Below, piece by piece: positions 1 to 5,106 of a stretch of 6,423 nt of DNA (positions are counted from its first letter, which is position 1; each line of letters starts with the position of its first letter). Both the position numbers and the translations under genes were made by a program. A model generated the notes under the pieces. That model ran no database searches and was not told the DNA's origin. It saw nothing but the letters and a program-made list of their open reading frames with translations. This DNA is from Myxococcales bacterium (GTDB taxonomy: Bacteria > Desulfobacterota_B > Binatia > UBA1149 > SPBQ01), in assembly GCA_004525875.1 (NCBI GenBank), contig SPBQ01000138.1:1-6423 (forward strand), in the 5' to 3' direction.

Positions 1-2
1 CC

Positions 3-1418
3 GGCGTGCTGGCCGGCGACAGCCGGCAGTCCGACGCGGGCACATTTCGCTACTACGAGATGCCTGGTGTCGCGCACTCGACAGTGCACAAAGACATTGA
101 AGTGCTTCCGGCCGGACTGCTCGGACCCGGCGCGCCAGCGGTCTTCCTCGAAAACCTCTGTGCCTTCCAGATCAACACCTCCGCCGACGGTCCGATCTTC
201 GGATCGTACCTCTACAACGCGATGTGGGAGAACATGGAGCGGCAGGTCCGTTTCGGCGTCGCGCCACCCGCTGGCGACCTCATCGAGGTCACGCCTGGCA
301 ACGAGGTGGCCCTCGACGAGTTCGGGAACGCGCTCGGCGGCATCCGGCTTCCGCAGATGGACGTTCCGGTGGCCACTTACGGACCGAACAACGAGGGCAG
401 CACCGAGATCGACCCGAGCCTCCAGGGGATCGGCAACTTGGCCTGCCGGCTGAGCGGCACCGTCATACCGTTCGACGCGTCCACGCTCAGCTCGCTCTAC
501 CCGACCGAGGCCGACCTGATCCGCCCACTCGCGCACCGCACCACCGATCTCGTCAATGCTCGTTTCTTGCTACCGGAGGATGCCGTGAAGCTCGTACCGG
601 CGGTCTCCTCCGTCGGATCCAAGCAGCGCAACTGCGTGAAGCAGATGCTGCTGAAAGGGATCAGCAAGGGCGGCGTGCTCGGCAAACAGAACGGCGCGAA
701 CCGAAAATGCGTGAGCGACGCGGGCAAGGGCAAGCTCGCCGGCGAGACCGCCGAGCAGTGCGTCCTCGCCGACTCGAAGGTCACGAAGGCCGCCGACAAG
801 GTGACCAAGCTCGAGTCGAGCAAGTGCCTCGCGGATCCGGCACAGTTGCCGGTATTCGGTTACCCCGGCGAGGGCGGTATCGAGGCACCGATCATCTCCG
901 GCGCGGGGAAGACGCAGAGCCTCGCTCTGCTCGATGACGTGTTCGGCACCGCTCTCGACGCGGCGATCATCGACGCCGGCACCAATCCCGACGGCCAGAA
1001 GTGCCAGGCCGACGCCATCAAGCGGATCAACCAGGTTGCCGAAGAGATGCTCAAGGCAGCGATCGGAGCGGCCGATTCCGGGCTCGCCGGCGGCAGCGTT
1101 CTGACTCCCGGCGCGATGCACCAAGCGCTCGCGACAGCGATCGACGATGATACGTCGAGCAAGATCGCCAAGAGGCTCACGAAGCTCGAGGAGAAGCTCG
1201 ACGACAACTGCGTGTCGGCGGACGTCGACCTGAGCGTTGCGTTCCCCGGCGCCTGCAACACGGCCGTCGACGCCCAGACACTCGCGAGTTGCCTCACCAA
1301 GAGAGCGCGCTGTCATGCCTGCCTGGCCTGGAACATCGCGGCCGACCTCGGTGCGGCGTGCGACCGCTTCGACGACGGAGTCGGCGACAACCTCACCTGC
1401 GAGCCGACACTGCAGTAG
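3..1418 (+). CDS. Alpha/beta-hydrolase-domain protein with Cys-rich C-terminal module (5' partial)
   Basis: The reading frame is open to the left edge, so the true start is upstream; the GTG at position 6 is just the first in-frame start-like codon. It ends at TAG 1416-1418. The first part (to about base 600) resembles the C-terminal half of the large alpha/beta-hydrolase family that Pfam calls Abhydrolase_10. It has a RYYEMPGVAHS segment whose His (75-77) is the probable catalytic histidine, a RLPQMDVPVATYGPNNEG segment (about 342-395), and a closing LYPTEADLIRPL...LLPEDA stretch (about 495-585). The nucleophile Ser lies outside the window. From about 618 the protein continues in frame into a Lys- and Cys-rich helical module that is not part of the hydrolase fold. 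Twelve cysteines there suggest disulfides and an exported protein, but the signal peptide cannot be seen. Substrate is unknown; an esterase or lactonase-like role is inference. Family call is fairly secure, function is not. Confidence 0.8.
   Translation, partial: GVLAGDSRQSDAGTFRYYEMPGVAHSTVHKDIEVLPAGLLGPGAPAVFLENLCAFQINTSADGPIFGSYLYNAMWENMERQVRFGVAPPAGDLIEVTPGNEVALDEFGNALGGIRLPQMDVPVATYGPNNEGSTEIDPSLQGIGNLACRLSGTVIPFDASTLSSLYPTEADLIRPLAHRTTDLVNARFLLPEDAVKLVPAVSSVGSKQRNCVKQMLLKGISKGGVLGKQNGANRKCVSDAGKGKLAGETAEQCVLADSKVTKAADKVTKLESSKCLADPAQLPVFGYPGEGGIEAPIISGAGKTQSLALLDDVFGTALDAAIIDAGTNPDGQKCQADAIKRINQVAEEMLKAAIGAADSGLAGGSVLTPGAMHQALATAIDDDTSSKIAKRLTKLEEKLDDNCVSADVDLSVAFPGACNTAVDAQTLASCLTKRARCHACLAWNIAADLGAACDRFDDGVGDNLTCEPTLQ
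618..1415 (+). other. Cys/Lys-rich C-terminal module of the hydrolase protein
   Basis: This is a protein region within the preceding gene. It has twelve Cys codons, at 633, 708, 759, 825, 1002, 1209, 1254, 1290, 1311, 1320, 1359 and 1398, an even number compatible with six disulfides. Two blocks look alike: 633-827 and 1002-1211 each begin and end with Cys and carry a Lys-rich amphipathic helix of the type KxTKLE just before the last Cys. The end has the spacing CX6CX2CX12CX12C and an acidic loop CDRFDDGVGDN. No CXXCH haem motif is present. I recall similar Cys/Lys-rich secreted tails in metagenomic Binatota-like genomes but know no assigned function. Structural, calcium-binding or surface-attachment roles are all possible. 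Confidence 0.6.
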
Positions 1419-1445
1419 CCGGGGCGCAACGCGCACGGCCCCCGG
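1419..1445 (+). terminator. GC-rich hairpin directly after the hydrolase gene, possible terminator stem
   Basis: The arms CCGGGG (1419-1424) and CCCCGG (1440-1445) pair perfectly around a 15-nt loop, starting at the base after the stop codon. An alternative register pairs GGGGC (1421-1425) with GCCCC (1438-1442). There is no T tract, so a classical intrinsic terminator is not shown. It may stall polymerase or protect the mRNA end. Confidence 0.3.
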
Positions 1446-1460
1446 ACTCAGCCGCAAAGC

Positions 1461-1481
1461 GCCTCGCACGGATCACGAGGC
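1461..1481. other. Inverted repeat GCCTCG-N9-CGAGGC ahead of the SDR gene
   Basis: Six perfect base pairs (1461-1466 with 1476-1481) flank a 9-nt spacer, in the 189-bp gap between the hydrolase and the SDR gene. It may be a second terminator-like stem or an operator for the downstream fatty-acid-type pair. The rest of this gap holds a small AT-rich island (TTGCATTATTGT, 1510-1521), but I find no -35/-10 pair with acceptable spacing around it. Confidence 0.3.
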
Positions 1482-1607
1482 CGTTGGCCGGGCCGCCGCC
1501 GAGCCGGGCTTGCATTATTGTGCGGCCTGACCTGGATTGACCCGCGACGGACCGCGCGGGCCGCTCTGGCCCGGAGCCGGTCGCGCAGGGACAACGAAGC
1601 AGAAAGA

Positions 1608-2513
1608 ATGTCTGGAATCTGTGAAGGAAGGATTGTCATCGTCACCGGAGCCGGCCGCGGCATCGGCCGCGAGCACGCGCTGGCGTTCGCCCGTGAGGGT
1701 GCGAAGGTCGTCGTCAACGACCTCGGCTGCGAGCTCGACGGCCGTGGCGGCGGTTCGGGACCGGCCGGTGAGGTCGTCGAGGAGATCCGCGCGATGGGCG
1801 CCGAGGCCGTGGCCAACGGAGCCGACGTCGCCGACTTCGAGCAGGCCGGCGGCCTGGTGAAGACGGCCATCGACTCGTTCGGCGGGCTCGACGTCGTCGT
1901 CAACAACGCGGGCTTCGTTCGCGACCGCATGTTCGTCAGTTGCACGGAAGACGAGTGGGACGCGATCATCCGCGTACACTTGAAGGGCCACTTCGCCGTC
2001 TCCAACGCCGCATGCGCCTACTGGCGCCAGCAGTCGAAAGAAGGCAAGGACGTCGACGCGCGCATCATCAACACGAGCAGCGGCGCCGGCCTCCAAGGCA
2101 GCATCGGTCAGAGCGCTTACTCCGCGGCCAAGGGCGGCATCGCGACGCTCACACTCGTACAGGCCGCCGAGCTCGGCCGTTACGGCGTGACATCGAATGC
2201 GATCGCGCCGTCGGCACGCACGCGCATGACCGAAGACGCCTTCGCCGACATGATGAAGAAGCCCGACAGCGGTTTCGACACCATGCATCCGGGCAACGTA
2301 TCCCCGCTGGTCGTGTGGCTCGGGAGCAGCGAGTCGCGGGACGTCACCGGGCGTGTATTCGAGATCGCCGGCGGCAAGATCAGCGTCGCCGACGGCTGGC
2401 ACGCCGGCCCCGAAGTCGACAAGGGCGAGCGGTGGGAGCCGGCCGAGGTGGGAGATGCCGTGCGTACGGTGCTCGCCGAGTCGGTCGAACCGCAGAAGGT
2501 TTACGGGACCTGA
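1608..2513 (+). CDS. SDR-family dehydrogenase, MFE-2/HSD17B4-like (probable 3-hydroxyacyl-CoA dehydrogenase)
   Basis: A 301-residue classical short-chain dehydrogenase, probably cytoplasmic. The Rossmann glycine motif TGAGRGIG is at residues 13-20. Asp38 in VNDLG at the end of beta-2 points to NAD rather than NADP. NNAG is at 99-102. The catalytic set is Ser158, Tyr171 and Lys175 (YSAAK), with Asn133 in the region of the fourth tetrad residue. The motifs VNDLG, RDRM, HLKGHF, NTSSGAGL and ELGRYGVTSNAIAP are those of the SDR domain of peroxisomal multifunctional enzyme type 2 and its bacterial relatives. The expected reaction is therefore oxidation of a 3-hydroxyacyl-CoA (fatty, steroid side-chain or similar) to the 3-ketoacyl-CoA. 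The start was chosen at ATG 1608, because family members begin a few residues before the Rossmann motif; a TTG at 1518 would add 30 Arg-rich residues. The ribosome site is weak (GAAG 1596-1599). An acyl-CoA dehydrogenase follows after 19 bp, which suggests an operon. Family is near certain, exact substrate unknown; a steroid or other alcohol dehydrogenase is the alternative. Confidence 0.93.
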   Translation: MSGICEGRIVIVTGAGRGIGREHALAFAREGAKVVVNDLGCELDGRGGGSGPAGEVVEEIRAMGAEAVANGADVADFEQAGGLVKTAIDSFGGLDVVVNNAGFVRDRMFVSCTEDEWDAIIRVHLKGHFAVSNAACAYWRQQSKEGKDVDARIINTSSGAGLQGSIGQSAYSAAKGGIATLTLVQAAELGRYGVTSNAIAPSARTRMTEDAFADMMKKPDSGFDTMHPGNVSPLVVWLGSSESRDVTGRVFEIAGGKISVADGWHAGPEVDKGERWEPAEVGDAVRTVLAESVEPQKVYGT

Positions 2514-2532
2514 CGCTCGCGGATCCGTCTCG

Positions 2533-3672
2533 ATGGATTTCTCGTTCAGCGAAGAGCAGGAGGAGCTGCGGCGTAGCGCGCGGAGCTTTCTCGCCGACTT
2601 CTCCTCGGCCGAGCAGGTCCGGCAGACCATGGCAGTCGACCCCGGCTTCGACGCGGTCGTGTGGAAGCGGATCGCGAAGGAGCTCGGCTGGACGTCGATC
2701 ATCGTCCCCGAGCAGTACGGCGGCATCGGCTGGGGGCAGGTCGAGCTGGTTGCGCTCATGGAAGAAGCGGGCGCGGCGCTGCTGTGTGCGCCGCTGTTCT
2801 CGTCGGTGTGTCTGGGTGCGCAGGTACTGCTGTGCAGCGCAGACGATACCGCCAAGCAGGCCCACCTTCCCGCCATCGCCGCTGGCGACACGATCGCCAC
2901 GCTCGCGCTCGCCGAGGCGTCGGGACGCTGGGACGCGGCGGGGATCGAGACGCAGTGCACACGCGACGGTGAAGACTACGTGCTCAGCGGCACGAAGACC
3001 TACGTGACCGATGGCCACGTGGCCGATCTGTTTCTCGTGGCCGCGCGCAGCAACGCCAGCACGGATGAAGACGGCGTGAGCCTGTTTGCCGTGCCGGCGG
3101 ATACCGAGGGCCTTCAGCGCAAGGCGCTGGTAACGATGGATCAGACCCGCCGGCAGGCCGAGATCACGCTCGACTCGGTCCGAGTACCCGCCTCGGCGCG
3201 CGTGGGCGCTGAGGGCGGCGCCTGGCCGGCCATCGAGAGAACGCTCGACCTCGCTGCCATCGCACTGGCTGCCGAGCAGGTGGGCGGCGCCCAGCGCTGC
3301 CTCGATCTATCGGTGGAGTACGCCAAGGAGCGCATCCAGTTCGGCCGACCGATCGGCTCTTTCCAGGCGATCAAGCACAAGTGCGCCGACATGTTCCTGC
3401 TCGTCGAATCGGCCCGCTCGGCAGCTTACTACGCGGGCTACGCGGCATCGGTCGACGACCCCGAGCTCCCCGTGCTCGCCTCTCTGGCCAAGGCGTACTG
3501 CTCGGACGCCTACTTTCGCTGCGCTGCCGAGGCGATCCAGATCCACGGCGGAGTGGGCTTCACCTGGGAGTATGACGTCCACATGTACTTCAAGCGGGCG
3601 CGTGCCGCCGAGCAGCTGTTCGGCGATCCGGCGTTCCACCGCGAGCGGGTCGCGTGCCGCACGGGCCTGTAA
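2533..3672 (+). CDS. Acyl-CoA dehydrogenase, FadE-type
   Basis: A 379-residue flavoenzyme of normal ACAD length that should introduce the alpha-beta double bond into an acyl-CoA, passing electrons to ETF. The ATG at 2533 gives the typical opening MDFSFSEEQEELRRSARSFL. The N-terminal helical domain is followed by the mid-domain segment LALAEASGRWD (124-134) and GTKTYVTDG (153-161). The C-terminal helical domain has the FAD/dimer segment RIQFGRPIGSFQAIKH (267-282) and IHGGVGFTWEYDVHMYFKRA (337-356), ending near EQLFGD (360-365). This ending resembles the mycobacterial FadE proteins that work on cholesterol side chains and often form two-subunit alpha2beta2 enzymes. By eye, neither of the two classical catalytic Glu positions (MCAD-type near residue 363, IVD-type near 241) carries Glu; Glu248 in the same helix is a candidate base. 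The gene sits 19 bp after the SDR gene, without a strong ribosome site of its own, so translational coupling is likely. Confidence 0.93.
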   Translation: MDFSFSEEQEELRRSARSFLADFSSAEQVRQTMAVDPGFDAVVWKRIAKELGWTSIIVPEQYGGIGWGQVELVALMEEAGAALLCAPLFSSVCLGAQVLLCSADDTAKQAHLPAIAAGDTIATLALAEASGRWDAAGIETQCTRDGEDYVLSGTKTYVTDGHVADLFLVAARSNASTDEDGVSLFAVPADTEGLQRKALVTMDQTRRQAEITLDSVRVPASARVGAEGGAWPAIERTLDLAAIALAAEQVGGAQRCLDLSVEYAKERIQFGRPIGSFQAIKHKCADMFLLVESARSAAYYAGYAASVDDPELPVLASLAKAYCSDAYFRCAAEAIQIHGGVGFTWEYDVHMYFKRARAAEQLFGDPAFHRERVACRTGL

Positions 3673-3720
3673 CGGCGCAACCGGCCGTGGTTCGAGAAGT
3701 CGCAACACGGCGATGGATGC

Positions 3721-3737
3721 AGCACGATCGGCGTGCT
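3721..3737. promoter_or_regulatory. Perfect dyad AGCACG-N5-CGTGCT upstream of the CRP-like gene (candidate operator)
   Basis: The arms 3721-3726 and 3732-3737 are exact reverse complements around ATCGG, 29 bp before the chosen GTG start of a CRP/FNR-family gene. Position and symmetry suit autoregulation by a dimeric regulator. It is neither the CRP (TGTGA-N6-TCACA) nor the FNR (TTGAT-N4-ATCAA) site. It could equally be an RNA hairpin in the leader, or coding if the ATG at 3713 is the real start. Confidence 0.35.
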
Positions 3738-3754
3738 ACCAAGGCATCACCCGC

Positions 3755-3760
3755 AGTGAG
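3755..3760 (+). promoter_or_regulatory. Probable ribosome binding site for the CRP-like gene
   Basis: AGTGAG lies 6 nt before GTG 3767. The competing ATG at 3713 has only GAGAAG some 14 nt upstream. This is the main reason for preferring the GTG start. Confidence 0.45.
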
Positions 3761-3766
3761 CATACC

Positions 3767-4471
3767 GTGACGCAGAACCCCGACGACTGGAAAACCCATC
3801 TGAGAACGATCGACTGGCTCGACGACGTCACCGACGACGAGCTGGACGCGCTGCCGCCGGGCCGCAGTCGCTCCTGCACGCTCGGGCAGGTGATCTTCTC
3901 GCCGAGTCCCGCTTACACGTCGATCTTTTTCTGTATCGAGGGGCTGGTGCGCATCCACAGACTGTGGCCCGACGGGGCCGAGATGACGCTGGGCTATGTC
4001 TCGCCGGGCCAGGTGTTCGGTGAGTTCGGGCTGTTCGACAGGTATCCCCGTGAGAGCTACGCGATGGCGGCGACGCAGTGCACGGTGTGCGAGCTTCCCA
4101 TCGACGCCTTTCGCGCAGTGTTCGACAATCATCGCCTGGTGGCGGCGGCCATCGCCGGGCAGATCGCGAAGCGGCTCAAGCGCGTCGAGAGCCGCGTCGC
4201 GAACCTCGTTTTCCGCGATGCGTTCGCGCGCATGTGCGCCACGCTGGTCGAGCTCGGCGAGGACTTCGGCAACGGGGGCCCGGCCGGGGTAACGGTCGAT
4301 GTACCGCTCACACAGTCCGAGCTCGCCACGCTCGTGGGAACATCGCGCCAGACCGTCAACGCGGGTCTGAGGAAGCTCGAAGATGCGGGCGTGATGGGCC
4401 GCAGCGGACAGCGCTTCGTACTGCTCGACACCAAGCGTCTCATCGAGCTGGGCCGCGAAGGGCTCGACTGA
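3767..4471 (+). CDS. CRP/FNR-family transcriptional regulator
   Basis: A 234-residue cytoplasmic DNA-binding protein of standard family length. Residues about 30-120 form the cyclic-nucleotide-binding-like beta barrel, including GQVIFSP, EGLVRIHRLWPDGAEMTLG and GEFGLFDRYPRESYAMAAT (85-103), the counterpart of the phosphate-binding cassette. A long dimer helix follows (about 122-155), then the winged helix-turn-helix with TQSELATLVGTSRQTVNAGL (182-201) and RKLEDAGV. The cassette has RES where E. coli CRP has the cAMP-contacting RS, so cAMP binding is doubtful. The four-Cys iron-sulfur pattern of FNR is absent. The recognition helix reads SRQTVNA rather than SRETVGR, so target sites should differ from the CRP consensus. 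GTG 3767 was chosen for its ribosome site and length; ATG 3713 would give 252 residues. The gene lies 94 bp after the ACAD gene on the same strand and could be its regulator or simply a neighbour. Effector unknown. Confidence 0.9.
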   Translation: MTQNPDDWKTHLRTIDWLDDVTDDELDALPPGRSRSCTLGQVIFSPSPAYTSIFFCIEGLVRIHRLWPDGAEMTLGYVSPGQVFGEFGLFDRYPRESYAMAATQCTVCELPIDAFRAVFDNHRLVAAAIAGQIAKRLKRVESRVANLVFRDAFARMCATLVELGEDFGNGGPAGVTVDVPLTQSELATLVGTSRQTVNAGLRKLEDAGVMGRSGQRFVLLDTKRLIELGREGLD

Positions 4472-4489
4472 GGCCCCCCCTACCCCCCA

Positions 4490-4525
4490 ACGGGTGCCCT
4501 GCCCGTCACGGCTGTCGGTGAGCCG
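4490..4525 (+). terminator. Two adjacent small hairpins after the CRP-like gene, possible terminator
   Basis: ACGGGT (4490-4495) pairs with GCCCGT (4501-4506) around a 5-nt loop, with one G-U pair. CGGCT (4509-4513) pairs with AGCCG (4521-4525) around 7 nt. They lie 19 bp beyond the stop codon, after a run of C7 and C6 (4474-4488). No T tract follows, so factor-independent termination is not proven. Confidence 0.35.
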
Positions 4526-4607
4526 ACTCGATATCGCCTGGACAACGGGTCAATCGGAATGAAATCTCCGAGAGGCGCGAAAGAAGCCGCACGCCAAGTT
4601 CGAGCCA

Positions 4608-4614
4608 CAGGGAG
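4608..4614 (+). promoter_or_regulatory. Strong Shine-Dalgarno site of the small unknown gene
   Basis: CAGGGAG lies 6 nt before GTG 4621. It is the best match to the anti-Shine-Dalgarno sequence ahead of any gene in the window and decides the start of the following gene. Confidence 0.6.
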
Positions 4615-4620
4615 TTCCTG

Positions 4621-4974
4621 GTGCGTCCTGATTCAAACTCCTCCACCGAGCCCATCGACACCTGGAGCGCAGAGACGCGCAACGGGCGCTGGCTGGTCGT
4701 CGACCGCAATGGCTGCGAGGTCGCTGATTGCGGCGATCGACGCGACGACGCCGACCTCATCGTCCACTACTCGCAAACACACGAGCAGATGCTCCGTGCC
4801 CTGAGGGCGGCCCTGCCCTACCTGGAAAGCTCGTATGAGAATCTCCGGAGCTTCGGTATGGACTTCGACGACGCTCGCCAGACGCTCGAGCGCGCGGCGG
4901 CGGCGCTGAAGTACGTAACGTCACAACCGTCTCTCGCCTCGGTCGCCGGTGGACGCGCCGCCGCCGGCGACTGA
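4621..4974 (+). CDS. Small hypothetical protein, 117 residues
   Basis: I do not recognise this protein. A GTG start with a well-placed CAGGGAG site and a stop at TGA 4972-4974 support it as a real gene. The N-terminal half has a likely beta hairpin (NGRWLVVDRNGCEVADCGD, about 21-39) with two Cys four residues apart. The middle has DADLIVHYSQTHEQMLRALRAALPYLES (about 43-70), where an amphipathic helix leads to LPYLE. The C-terminal half has a further helix (DDARQTLERAAAALKYV) and an Ala/Gly-rich tail. The middle segment faintly recalls small phage or plasmid proteins with a 'LIAAAPELLEAL...LPYLE' pattern; this likeness is from memory and weak. No signal peptide or membrane segment is visible, so it is probably cytoplasmic. 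It lies 149 bp after the CRP-like gene and 132 bp before the sulfatase-like gene, so it may be monocistronic. Confidence 0.65.
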   Translation: MRPDSNSSTEPIDTWSAETRNGRWLVVDRNGCEVADCGDRRDDADLIVHYSQTHEQMLRALRAALPYLESSYENLRSFGMDFDDARQTLERAAAALKYVTSQPSLASVAGGRAAAGD

Positions 4975-4990
4975 TCGCAACCTCACCGGC

Positions 4991-5018
4991 TTGGCTTCCA
5001 GTCCGACCTCGGTATGCT
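4991..5018 (+). promoter_or_regulatory. Possible sigma70-like promoter of the sulfatase-like gene
   Basis: TTGGCT (4991-4996, 4 of 6 to TTGACA) and TATGCT (5013-5018, 4 of 6 to TATAAT) are separated by 16 bp in an intergenic region. Transcription would start near 5025, giving a leader of about 80 nt before ATG 5107. No experimental support and the match is moderate. Confidence 0.35.
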
Positions 5019-5106
5019 CTAGCAACCCGCCGGAGAGCCCCGGACCGAGTCCGATGGCGAGACTCGCTGCGTCGCCACGGCCCGAAACCTCGGCAACCGT
5101 GGTGCG

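Noticed and set aside
570..1469. Antisense open frame of 299 codons opposite the hydrolase fusion
   Set aside because: Arg/Ala/Leu-rich shadow of a sense frame that has consistent Cys pattern and domain likeness.
1510..1521. AT-rich island as a promoter -10 for the SDR gene
   Set aside because: The only TTGGCC-like -35 (1484-1489) is 23 to 26 bp away, outside the usual spacing.
1515..2960. Long antisense open frame of 481 codons opposite the SDR and ACAD genes
   Set aside because: Composition is the mirror of two well-recognised sense genes in GC-rich DNA, it shows no domain, and it crosses the boundary of both genes.
1940..3007. Sense-strand open frame of 355 codons overlapping the SDR and ACAD genes
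   Set aside because: Extremely Arg-rich, out of frame with both real genes, no recognisable motif.
1461..3737. Possible common operator between the 1461-1481 and 3721-3737 inverted repeats
   Set aside because: They share only a short GCACG string, with different arms and spacer lengths (9 versus 5).
3572..3766. Upstream extension of the CRP-like gene, to 3572 or ATG 3713
   Set aside because: 3572 overlaps the ACAD by 100 bp with shadow-type residues. ATG 3713 lacks a well-spaced ribosome site and makes the protein longer than usual. It remains possible.
4559..4804. ATG-started frame of 81 codons overlapping the small unknown gene
   Set aside because: Low-complexity Ser/Thr/Pro content and poor ribosome site, compared with the CAGGGAG site of the competing GTG frame.
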